Shown here piece by piece: positions 42,048 to 47,201 of a stretch of 64,000 nt of DNA (position 1 is the first letter of the stretch; each line of letters begins with the position of its first letter). Source of the DNA: a virus; IMG/VR virus record IMGVR_UViG_3300042455_001893, positions 1 to 64,000 of that record. One strand, 5' to 3'. The position numbers and the translations under genes are program-made. The notes below the pieces were generated by a model. That model did not search any database and was not told the DNA's origin. It saw nothing but the letters and a program-made list of their open reading frames with translations.

Positions 42048-42276
42048 CACGTTGTCCTTTCTTCTTTGTTTTAACAGTTTTTAAAAAATCAAGTCTAGTA
42101 TACTTGCCCTGTTCGATTTCGTTTAGAGCAGTAACAATAAATCCATGACTACCTTTATCAACTCTAGGAGCATGACCGTTTTTCAACTCTCGAGCTCGTT
42201 GACTTGCAGCCAATACCATTTCAAATCTATCGCCGTATGCTGCCACTGCGTCTTCTGATGAAAGTTGTTTGTTCAT
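42028..42276 (-). CDS. rpoZ: RNA polymerase omega subunit homologue
   Basis: 82 residues. SSEDAVAAYGDRFEMVLAAS, then QRARELKNGHAPRVDKG and IVTALNEIEQGK align clearly with the bacterial omega core (R-F-x-L-V-L-x-A-x-x-R-A-R ... A-L-x-E-I-x-x-G). Omega clamps the beta-prime subunit and supports assembly, and in hosts it links to ppGpp. A phage copy could replace the host subunit and bias transcription. The C-terminus is basic and unrelated. A long structured leader precedes it. Confidence 0.85.
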   Translation of the reverse strand: MNKQLSSEDAVAAYGDRFEMVLAASQRARELKNGHAPRVDKGSHGFIVTALNEIEQGKYTRLDFLKTVKTKKKGQRDEHFPT

Positions 42277-42559
42277 ATATTCCTTTAGGTTAAAAATAAC
42301 GGGTCAACGAAAGGTCAAGTAATAGACCGGACAATATACAATGAAGAGTTGTAGTCTTCGTTGACAATGTGCAAAATACAATACACAGAGGTCCATATAT
42401 TTCCGATTAACAAATGACATTCTATTAGGGATCGGATCACATAAACACGGCCATTGTTCAGATGGTTGTAAGTTTGGAGTAAGCATGAAGCTCACACCTT
42501 TGTGTCTATTCTCATCTACCCTTCGCTTTACCGGTCATGTATTGCTACACAACAAAACT
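42277..42559 (-). ncRNA. Long structured leader upstream of rpoZ
   Basis: About 275 nt between a perfect promoter (42560-42588) and the rpoZ ATG, with no convincing ORF. GTCAACGAA/TTCGTTGAC, a perfect 9-bp stem (42303-42365 region), encloses GGTC/GACC and ACAA/TTGT hairpins. Further upstream are CCGAT/ATCGG, GTGAGC/GCTTAC and ACAC/GGTGT hairpins. AAAGGA precedes the ATG. It may be a regulatory 5' UTR or a processed small RNA. Confidence 0.45.
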
Positions 42560-42588
42560 ATTATAGCACTCTTTAGACTAAATGTCAA
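42560..42588 (-). promoter_or_regulatory. Sigma70-type early promoter, perfect consensus
   Basis: Minus TTGACA (42583-42588), 17 bp, TATAAT (42560-42565), at the 3' end of the oxygenase gene. Drives the rpoZ leader and operon. Confidence 0.88.
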
Positions 42589-43202
42589 GTCTTTTTTGCC
42601 ACTAATTTCACATCCCAAGCCAAAATTGTTCTGTGGCCCTTGCCTTTCCACGGATACACAGTGTGTGGAATATAGCTGGGAAATATGATCATCTTCATGG
42701 GATTTGGGGTAAACCGCCATTGATCTACAAAAACAAAATGTGCAGGGTTTCTTACCACCGGCAATCTAAACTCAATCACAGCATCCGATATGTTGTCTGT
42801 GAGATCAAGATCAGGAACATCAATGTAGATGTTGCCGCTGATATGTGCTTCATGATTGTGCATGGCCTGATAGTCGCCTGCAGTCTGACGTATAGTCCAT
42901 GCTGAAACCAACATGGGTTGAAATGCTGACAGATCGTTGCGACCGCTTTGTTTGATCTGCGCATCCATGTATTCCTGGCACTGCGCTTCTACATAGCGTT
43001 TGATATGCCCTGTGTCTAGATTGAATTGATTTGGCAAGAGTTGAATCTGCTGTCCGCCACGTATGCTAATAGCAGGATTACCCTCATCATTGAGTTCTGT
43101 CTTGGTATGTGCAGTATCTACTAGACTTTTCAAATTGGTGAATACATCCGCCGGCACATCGGCCACAGCCATCACAGTTGGATTAAAATATGCAAATTTC
43201 AT
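42585..43202 (-). CDS. 2-oxoglutarate/Fe(II) oxygenase (PF13759-like)
   Basis: 205 residues. His115-x-His117-Glu (MHNHEAHISGNIYID) is the H-x-H/S-G-x-x-Y block of the 2OG-FeII_5 family, with His180 (IPHTVYPW) and Arg191. Higher GC than the 16-36 kb island, and similar in style to the oxygenase at 39315. Located within the tRNA region. Confidence 0.82.
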   Translation of the reverse strand: MKFAYFNPTVMAVADVPADVFTNLKSLVDTAHTKTELNDEGNPAISIRGGQQIQLLPNQFNLDTGHIKRYVEAQCQEYMDAQIKQSGRNDLSAFQPMLVSAWTIRQTAGDYQAMHNHEAHISGNIYIDVPDLDLTDNISDAVIEFRLPVVRNPAHFVFVDQWRFTPNPMKMIIFPSYIPHTVYPWKGKGHRTILAWDVKLVAKKT

Positions 43203-43216
43203 ATGTACCTAAAAAA

Positions 43217-43290
43217 TGGTGCCCCTTGACAGAATCGAACTGCCGTAACCTGATTACAAAACAGGTGTAATACCATTATACTAAAGGGGC
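43217..43290 (-). tRNA. tRNA-Thr(UGU)
   Basis: Acceptor GCCCCTT/AAGGGGC, anticodon loop TTTGTAA (UGU), CCA encoded. Confidence 0.93.
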
Positions 43291-43307
43291 AATACTTACT
43301 TAAAACT

Positions 43308-43382
43308 TGGTGGACCGTCCCGGGATCGAACCGGGGATTGAAGCTTGCAAAGCTACTGTGTTCCCATCTATACCAACAGCCC
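43308..43382 (-). tRNA. tRNA-Ala(UGC)
   Basis: Acceptor GGGCTGT/ACGGTCC with a G-U at pair 3, the alanine identity position. Anticodon loop TTTGCAA, CCA encoded. Confidence 0.93.
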
Positions 43383-43388
43383 AATATT

Positions 43389-43538
43389 TTACTTACCTTC
43401 GTTGAGTTTATACTCTTGAAGTTTTTCTTTAAATGCTTGTTCGGTTAGTCCGTGCCAACCGATGCACTTACCAGTAGGCGAACGACCGCAACCACACTTA
43501 CCAACCTGATCTGCATTTTCTTTAACTCGAACTTGCAT
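43389..43538 (-). CDS. CDGSH-like iron-sulfur (or zinc) small protein
   Basis: 49 residues from ATG 43538, 6 nt after a strong GGAGG site. CGCGRSPTGKCIGWH (about 14-28) follows C-x-C-x2-S-x4-C-x-G-x-H, close to the CDGSH motif C-x-C-x2-S/T-x3-P-x-C-D-G-x-H but with the Pro and Asp replaced. CDGSH proteins bind a labile 2Fe-2S cluster. In this genome it could receive clusters from IscU/IscA. Zinc binding is the alternative. Confidence 0.6.
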   Translation of the reverse strand: MQVRVKENADQVGKCGCGRSPTGKCIGWHGLTEQAFKEKLQEYKLNEGK

Positions 43539-43539
43539 G

Positions 43540-43752
43540 TTAGCCTCCACTGGATACTGTTCCGGATGCATGAGTGGTAAAATTACCACCTCCCTGTTTG
43601 CGTGGTTCACGTTTTGGCACCACGGCAGCACATAGTTCAGCATCAATCATAGCACGTTTCCATTCACCTCGTTTGTGCGGATCTAGAACTCTACTCATTG
43701 CTAGACTTGCTTTAGTCAAAGCACTCATTCTATAATTTGGACCTGGTTTCAT
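43540..43752 (-). CDS. Small basic phage protein (70 aa)
   Basis: MKPGPNYRMSALTKASLAMS, then DPHKRGEWKRAMIDAE, and a Gly/Thr-rich end. A type common in marine phages, function unknown. Its stop lies within the Shine-Dalgarno region of the CDGSH-like gene, so the two are coupled. Confidence 0.65.
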   Translation of the reverse strand: MKPGPNYRMSALTKASLAMSRVLDPHKRGEWKRAMIDAELCAAVVPKREPRKQGGGNFTTHASGTVSSGG

Positions 43753-43759
43753 TGTATTT

Positions 43760-43976
43760 CCTTTATTAAAATCTGGTTGCTCTGCATCCCCCGGCGGTAA
43801 TTATAGTACAGAAAGATATGACGCTATCATACCCCTCACTCGTACCTTCCACCCGCTTCCCGACAGGGACCGTTCTCGCATTGCTAGCGGCCTTTGGGTT
43901 TAAAGACTACCACCCGTAGTTGTCACACTACTTCTCATCGTGTGGGTCACACTATCCGAAGACACTCGGAACGTTA
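43760..43976 (-). ncRNA. Gene-free structured stretch between tRNA-Ser and orf 43540
   Basis: About 217 nt with no credible ORF. Minus-strand local stems include GTGTG-ACC-CACAC, CCGA/TCGG, CCC-TGTC-GGG and GATA/TATC. A TATAAT without a good -35 lies near 43794 and may drive the 43752 gene. I see no single long closing stem here, so RNA status is uncertain. Confidence 0.35.
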
Positions 43977-44064
43977 TGGCGGAGCATGTAGGAATCGAAC
44001 CTACTCACCCATTACTGAATGACAGATTAGCAATCTGTTGCCTTAACCGGTCGGCCAATGCTCC
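43977..44064 (-). tRNA. tRNA-Ser(GCU)
   Basis: Class II tRNA. Acceptor GGAGCAT/ATGCTCC, discriminator G, anticodon arm ACAGA-TTGCTAA-TCTGT, CCA encoded. Confidence 0.95.
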
Positions 44065-44072
44065 GTGTTGCT

Positions 44073-44148
44073 TGGTGGGTTCTGCCAGGGTCGAACTGAC
44101 GACATTCTGCGTGTAAGGCAGACGCTCTACCAACTGAGCTAAGAACCC
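44073..44148 (-). tRNA. tRNA-Val(UAC)
   Basis: Acceptor GGGTTCT/AGAACCC, anticodon arm TCTGC-CTTACAC-GCAGA, CCA encoded. Confidence 0.95.
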
Positions 44149-44155
44149 TAAACTA

Positions 44156-44239
44156 TGGTGCGCAAGGAGAGACTCGAACTCTCAATCCTTTCGGCACTGG
44201 CTTCTAAGACCAGCGTGTATACCATTCCACCACTTGCGC
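44156..44239 (-). tRNA. tRNA-Leu(UAG)
   Basis: Class II tRNA, acceptor GCGCAAG/CTTGCGC, anticodon loop CTTAGAA, variable arm GCCGAAAGG, CCA encoded. Confidence 0.95.
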
Positions 44240-44261
44240 AAATTTCTAACTAATAATATAC

Positions 44262-44290
44262 ATTATATAGTCTAATCACCTGTGTGTCAA
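44262..44290 (-). promoter_or_regulatory. Sigma70-type promoter inside the tRNA array
   Basis: Minus TTGACA (44285-44290), 17 bp, TATAAT (44262-44267), 23 bp upstream of tRNA-Leu(UAG). It splits the array into at least two transcription units. Confidence 0.88.
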
Positions 44291-44320
44291 CAACTTTATG
44301 AAAAAACTTATAAAATAATT

Positions 44321-44412
44321 TGGTACCAGCGGAGGGAATCGAACCCTCTCAAGAACGCTAATCTGGCGCTAAAAGGTTTATAAAACCTCTCTGACTACCA
44401 AGTCTCGCTGGC
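44321..44412 (-). tRNA. Anomalous class II tRNA with UAU anticodon
   Basis: 92 nt with CCA. Acceptor GCCAGCG/CGCTGGT (closing G-U), minimal D arm (GAC-TTGGTA-GTC), anticodon loop TTTATAA giving UAU (Ile AUA codon), a long variable region with CGC/GCG stem, perfect T arm GAGGG-TTCGATT-CCCTC. Ile tRNAs are normally class I, so this may be a Leu/Ser-like tRNA with a changed anticodon or a novel type. Confidence 0.7.
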
Positions 44413-44419
44413 ATTTATT

Positions 44420-44503
44420 TGGTATGAGCGGAGGGACTTGAACCCTCAATCCCGAAGGCGGCAGATTTTAAGTCTGCTGTGTATACCATTCCACCACGCT
44501 CAC
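44420..44503 (-). tRNA. tRNA-Leu(UAA)
   Basis: Class II, anticodon arm GCAGA-CTTAAAA-TCTGC, acceptor GTGAGCG/CGCTCAT, CCA encoded. Confidence 0.93.
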
Positions 44504-44509
44504 ATATCT

Positions 44510-44585
44510 TGGTGCCGCCTCTAGGGATCGAACCTAGTTCCTCGGTTCTTCAAACCGGTGCTATGACCACATCAGCTAAAGCGGC
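44510..44585 (-). tRNA. tRNA-Phe(GAA)
   Basis: Acceptor GCCGCTT/AGGCGGC, anticodon loop TTGAAGA (GAA), T arm CTAGG-TTCGATC-CCTAG, CCA encoded. One mismatch at the outer anticodon-stem pair. Confidence 0.88.
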
Positions 44586-44587
44586 AT

Positions 44588-44661
44588 TGGGGTGAAGGGG
44601 AGAATCGAACTCTCTCTTACTGTTTCACAGACAGCCGTGCAGCCACTACACTACCAACACC
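44588..44661 (-). tRNA. tRNA-His(GUG), mismatch-rich
   Basis: Anticodon arm GCTGT-CTGTGAA-ACAGT. The extra G at -1 faces C73, the histidine identity pair. The acceptor carries two adjacent U-U mismatches and the T stem an A-C. It overlaps the 3' end of the coding frame at 44617-44823. Confidence 0.8.
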
Positions 44662-44823
44662 ATTAACTTTTTCTAACACATCCTTACGCATAAGGAACTG
44701 TCGTTGATTGTCAGGGCGATGAACCAAGAGATACTCAACGCCATCTATATTCTGAGTTTGACGAGAATCTTCACAGACTACTCGTTCGTTGTTTAAACGA
44801 TTTTTAAAAGTAATAGGTTTCAT
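44617..44823 (-). CDS. Small conserved phage protein running into tRNA-His
   Basis: 68 residues from ATG 44823 (MKPITFKNRLNNERVVCEDS). Residues 1-54 (ending about LMRKDVLEKVN) form a compact beta-rich protein. The last about 14 residues are encoded by the 5' half of tRNA-His, as if the original stop were lost when the tRNA arrived. AAGGAGATATAAA precedes the ATG. Function unknown. Confidence 0.6.
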   Translation of the reverse strand: MKPITFKNRLNNERVVCEDSRQTQNIDGVEYLLVHRPDNQRQFLMRKDVLEKVNGVGSVVAARLSVKQ

Positions 44824-44893
44824 TTTATATCTCCTTGTTATGGCCAATCCTTGCACTTTGCTTGGATCTTACGTAATAGAATTTTACTAATTT

Positions 44894-44967
44894 TGGTATC
44901 GCTGCCACGAGTTGAACGTGGACTTAGACCTTCGCAGGGTCTTGTGATATCTTTTCACTACAGCGAT
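44894..44967 (-). tRNA. tRNA-Arg(GCG)
   Basis: Acceptor ATCGCTG/CAGCGAT perfect, anticodon arm AGACC-CTGCGAA-GGTCT, T loop TTCAACT, CCA encoded. A G34 arginine anticodon is rare in bacteria, which use ICG for CGN. Confidence 0.85.
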
Positions 44968-44969
44968 AA

Positions 44970-44977
44970 AATAAATA
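44970..44977 (+). promoter_or_regulatory. Late promoter core (AATAAATA)
   Basis: AATAAATA-CTTG-ATG (44982). It sits 3 bp from the 5' end of the divergent tRNA-Arg. Confidence 0.5.
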
Positions 44978-44981
44978 CTTG

Positions 44982-45653
44982 ATGTTAGACATCTTTTTAA
45001 ATCGACGAACACAGCGAGCATTTACTAATGACGCTATACCTCAAGAGCATATTGACTCAATACTAACAGCTGGTTGTTCAGCCCCTAGTAAGCAACGTGC
45101 ATATCCTTGGCGTGTTATTGCATTAACTCAAAGCCACAAAGCTCTTGAATTAAAAAATAAACTGTTCTTAGACAGTTTCATTAACATGCCAATTCGTAAA
45201 CATTTACTAACAGCCCAATCACCTTTACTGTTAGCATGGATAGGAGTTCCTATCTTAGACAACTTTGACCTAGGTCTTGTTTCTAATGGTACTACAGTAC
45301 GTGAACAAGGAATAAATGTATCTTCTAGATCTGCTGATCCTAAAACACAATATACTGTTCGAACACGTTCTGAAAAAGATACAATGATTGCTGCTAGTTT
45401 TTCTATGATACAAGCAGAATCTCTAGGATATCGTACTGCCTTTACATCATGCTTTTTCGAAGACCAAGCTCACAAGATTTTAGGTCTTGCAGAAAATGAA
45501 TGGCCCATTGTGTTTCTATCTGTTGGCCAACCCAATGACTCTCGAGTAAGAGAAACGGTAAACAACGGACCAACAACAGTTGGGTTTTCTGATCCACGTC
45601 CTTTTCCAGAGCCACCTAAGTTAACTCCTGCTGAACTATCTACTATTATCTAG
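44982..45653 (+). CDS. Nitroreductase-family FMN oxidoreductase
   Basis: 223 residues from ATG 44982; the TTG before it is rejected. RRTQRAFTNDAIPQEHIDSIL, then AGCSAPSKQRAYPWRVI at the N-terminus and ESLGYRTAFTSCF plus LGLAENEWPIVFLSVGQP near the C-terminus match the FMN-binding nitroreductase fold. It would use NAD(P)H to reduce quinone-, nitro- or flavin-like substrates. It is the only rightward gene within the tRNA array, under a late promoter, so it is expressed separately. Confidence 0.88.
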   Translation: MLDIFLNRRTQRAFTNDAIPQEHIDSILTAGCSAPSKQRAYPWRVIALTQSHKALELKNKLFLDSFINMPIRKHLLTAQSPLLLAWIGVPILDNFDLGLVSNGTTVREQGINVSSRSADPKTQYTVRTRSEKDTMIAASFSMIQAESLGYRTAFTSCFFEDQAHKILGLAENEWPIVFLSVGQPNDSRVRETVNNGPTTVGFSDPRPFPEPPKLTPAELSTII

Positions 45654-45654
45654 T

Positions 45655-45729
45655 TGGCCGGTCCTGCAGGAATCGAACCCACACCGCTTGGTTCGAAGCC
45701 AAGCATTCTATCCATTGAACTAAGGACCG
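45655..45729 (-). tRNA. tRNA-Arg(UCG)
   Basis: Acceptor CGGTCCT/AGGACCG, anticodon arm CTTGG-CTTCGAA-CCAAG, CCA encoded. Its 3' end lies 1 bp from the nitroreductase stop. Confidence 0.93.
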
Positions 45730-45737
45730 TTATTTTT

Positions 45738-45811
45738 TGGCAGAGGGTAAAGGAATCGAACCTTTAATAGCGGAATCAAAATCCGCGGTTATACCATTTA
45801 ACTAACCCCCA
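45738..45811 (-). tRNA. tRNA-Gln(UUG)
   Basis: Anticodon arm GCGGA-TTTTGAT-TCCGC, T arm normal, open 1-72 pair (U-U) as in glutamine tRNAs, CCA encoded. Confidence 0.9.
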
Positions 45812-45817
45812 ACAACT

Positions 45818-45893
45818 TGGTGGTAATAGTTGGACTCGAACCAACGATAGGCTGCGTATGAAGCAACTGCATTAGCCACTATGCTATATTACC
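45818..45893 (-). tRNA. tRNA-Met (elongator) or tRNA-Ile2 (CAU)
   Basis: Acceptor GGTAATA/TATTACC, anticodon loop TTCATAC (CAU), CCA encoded. Elongator Met versus lysidine-modified Ile2 cannot be told apart safely. Confidence 0.88.
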
Positions 45894-45977
45894 ATATAAA
45901 AACACACTCAAGTCCGCGGCACGGAAGGCACTATACCCGCGATGGTCTATGACCAGGCCTAATGTGTTTTTATATGG
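45892..45977 (-). ncRNA. Stem-closed RNA element between tRNA-Lys and tRNA-Met
   Basis: A 15-bp perfect inverted repeat (45892-45906 with 45963-45977, TGTGTTTTTATATGG) encloses about 56 nt with TGGTC-ATA-GACCA and CGCGG/CCGCG stems. The arms include the CCA of tRNA-Lys and the GG start of tRNA-Met, so the element fills the whole gap and would be released by tRNA end processing. Confidence 0.65.
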
Positions 45978-46048
45978 TAGGGGTGCTCGGGAACGATCCG
46001 AGTTTTACTGGTTAAAAGCCAGTTACTTCACCTTAAAGTTTCACCCCC
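45975..46048 (-). tRNA. tRNA-Lys(UUU) with swapped T loop
   Basis: Anticodon arm ACTGG-CTTTTAA-CCAGT, acceptor GGGGGTG/CACCCCT, CCA encoded. The T loop is ATCGTTC: A at 54 and U at 58 replace the universal U54/A58. Confidence 0.85.
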
Positions 46049-46099
46049 GTTATCTTATCACTCTTGTCACTAGTCATGACAGATCTCCTTTTAAAAAAT

Positions 46100-46174
46100 T
46101 GGTAGCCTATCTTGGGAACGATCCAAGGACCCCCGCCTTATCAAGACGGTGCTCTACCACTGAGCTAATAGGCT
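46100..46174 (-). tRNA. tRNA-Ile(GAU) with swapped T loop
   Basis: Acceptor AGCCTAT/ATAGGCT, anticodon arm CCGTC-TTGATAA-GGCGG, CCA encoded. The T loop is ATCGTTC, the same 54/58 swap as tRNA-Lys. Confidence 0.88.
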
Positions 46175-46183
46175 GTATTAGGC

Positions 46184-46291
46184 GGACGAATCATTATCAC
46201 TGCCACGCCCAGGTCATTCGGCAGGGGTACGCCACTTGGCGGTTAGGAAAGGTAACCCGTGTGCATCTAACACTGCTCAAATGATTCGTCC
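46184..46291 (-). ncRNA. Stem-closed cloverleaf-like RNA between tRNA-Ser and tRNA-Ile
   Basis: A 12-bp perfect stem (GGACGAATCATT, 46184-46195, with 46280-46291) encloses 84 nt holding three hairpins: GTTAG/CTAAC, CGCC/GGCG (loop of 4) and TGCC/GGCA. The layout is like a cloverleaf, but without a tRNA T loop. It starts 5 nt after the tRNA-Ser CCA and ends 9 nt before tRNA-Ile. Confidence 0.65.
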
Positions 46292-46296
46292 ATAGT

Positions 46297-46386
46297 TGGC
46301 GGAAGTAGTAGGATTCGAACCCACGGACCCTTTCGAGCCTTCAGTTTTCAAGACTGCTGCCTTAAGCCATGCTCAGCCATACTTCC
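46297..46386 (-). tRNA. tRNA-Ser(UGA)
   Basis: Class II, acceptor GGAAGTA, anticodon loop CTTGAAA (UGA), variable arm CTCGAAAGG, discriminator G, CCA encoded. Confidence 0.95.
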
Positions 46387-46391
46387 ATGAT

Positions 46392-46472
46392 TGGTACCCC
46401 GGGCGGGAGTTGAACCCGCATTTAAATTTCTCTTTTTGAGAGAGACGACTTTGCCAATTTGTCTACCGGGGC
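46392..46472 (-). tRNA. tRNA-Leu(CAA), short variable arm
   Basis: Acceptor GCCCCGG/CCGGGGT, anticodon arm TCTCT-CTCAAAA-AGAGA, variable segment AATTTAAAT only 9 nt, CCA encoded. Confidence 0.85.
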
Positions 46473-46482
46473 AAAAGAAAAA

Positions 46483-46515
46483 CTCCACAGCATCGACTAT
46501 GTCGAACGAGTGGAG
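46483..46515 (-). ncRNA. Hairpin between tRNA-Cys and tRNA-Leu(CAA)
   Basis: CTCCAC/GTGGAG outer stem, symmetric 4-nt internal loop, TCGAC-TAT-GTCGA inner stem. It fills the 50-nt gap and may direct processing or be a small RNA. Confidence 0.45.
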
Positions 46516-46522
46516 CCATGTT

Positions 46523-46600
46523 TGGAGTGGCGGGTGAGATTTGAACTCACGATTTTACGGATTTGCAATCCGTTGCAATGGGCCTCTCTGCCACCGCCAC
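46523..46600 (-). tRNA. tRNA-Cys(GCA)
   Basis: Acceptor GTGGCGG/CCGCCAC, discriminator U, anticodon arm ACGGA-TTGCAAA-TCCGT, CCA encoded. Confidence 0.94.
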
Positions 46601-46607
46601 ATAAATT

Positions 46608-46682
46608 TGGAAGACCGTAGGGGAGTCGAACCCCTCTTACCAGGATGAAAACCTAGTGTCCTAACCGATAGACGAACGGTCC
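46608..46682 (-). tRNA. tRNA-Glu(UUC)
   Basis: Acceptor GGACCGT/ACGGTCT, anticodon loop TTTTCAT (UUC), CCA encoded. Confidence 0.93.
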
Positions 46683-46690
46683 ATAAAACT

Positions 46691-46766
46691 TGGCGTACCC
46701 TCACGGCCTCGAACCGCGAACCTCTGGTTTTGGAGACCAGCGCTCTGCCAATTGAGCTAAGGATAC
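46691..46766 (-). tRNA. tRNA-Trp(CCA)
   Basis: Anticodon arm CTGGT-CTCCAAA-ACCAG, acceptor GTATCCT/AGGGTAC, discriminator G, CCA encoded. Confidence 0.94.
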
Positions 46767-46771
46767 ATTAT

Positions 46772-46848
46772 TGGCTCCCCGGGGAAGGCTCGAACTTCCG
46801 ACATCGGCATTAACAGTGCCGCGCAACTACCAACTGTGCTACCGAGGA
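46772..46848 (-). tRNA. tRNA-Asn(GUU)
   Basis: Acceptor TCCTCGG/CCGGGGA, anticodon arm CGGCA-CTGTTAA-TGCCG, CCA encoded. Confidence 0.94.
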
Positions 46849-46855
46849 ATAAACT

Positions 46856-46930
46856 TGGCGGTCTGTGGGGGAATCGAACCCCCGTAAGCGGATAGACAAT
46901 CCGCAGTAATAACCTCTATACGAACAGACC
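46856..46930 (-). tRNA. tRNA-Asp(GUC)
   Basis: Acceptor GGTCTGT/ACAGACC, anticodon arm GCGGA-TTGTCTA-TCCGC, discriminator G, CCA encoded. Confidence 0.95.
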
Positions 46931-46938
46931 TAAAATTG

Positions 46939-47133
46939 TTAAGCAACGCCGCGGAACGTGACACGGCACCGTTCTTGGCCACCATATTGGGCTTCTGCTA
47001 TACGCACAGCATCTCCGGATGTCTGGGCATTTACTACAGTTTCAAATTGTCGAAGGCTCTCAGTTTGAAAAGCACCGCTGGTACCTTCACCTGCATACGA
47101 ACCCACTTCAACATAAACACGATACGATTGCAT
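46939..47133 (-). CDS. Small conserved phage protein (64 aa)
   Basis: Starts at ATG 47133 (MQSYRVYVEVGSYAGEG) after AAAGGA. Strand-helix pattern with a central AQTSGDAVRIAEAQYGG stretch, as in small RRM-like or sporulation-related folds; no firm family. It has its own promoter between it and tRNA-Tyr, so it can be made independently of the array. Confidence 0.65.
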   Translation of the reverse strand: MQSYRVYVEVGSYAGEGTSGAFQTESLRQFETVVNAQTSGDAVRIAEAQYGGQERCRVTFRGVA

Positions 47134-47163
47134 TTGATTTCCTTTTAAGTTCACAGTATTAAT

Positions 47164-47192
47164 AGTATAACACCAATCCAAAAAAAAGTCAA
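47164..47192 (-). promoter_or_regulatory. Sigma70-type early promoter
   Basis: Minus TTGACT (47187-47192), 17 bp, TATACT (47164-47169), upstream of 47133 and the tRNA genes that follow. Confidence 0.8.
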
Positions 47193-47201
47193 CCATTCGT
47201 T

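Noticed and set aside
42304-42495. 63-codon minus-strand ORF in the rpoZ leader
   Set aside because: No ribosome binding site, irregular Cys/Tyr-rich composition, and it overlaps stems of the leader. A structured leader is the simpler reading.
43199-43384. Minus-strand ORF over tRNA-Thr and tRNA-Ala
   Set aside because: It lies almost wholly in two well-formed tRNAs.
46184-46291. Stem-closed element as a degenerate tRNA
   Set aside because: A cloverleaf-like layout exists, but the closing stem is 12 bp and there is no T-loop or anticodon loop sequence, so it is kept as an RNA element.
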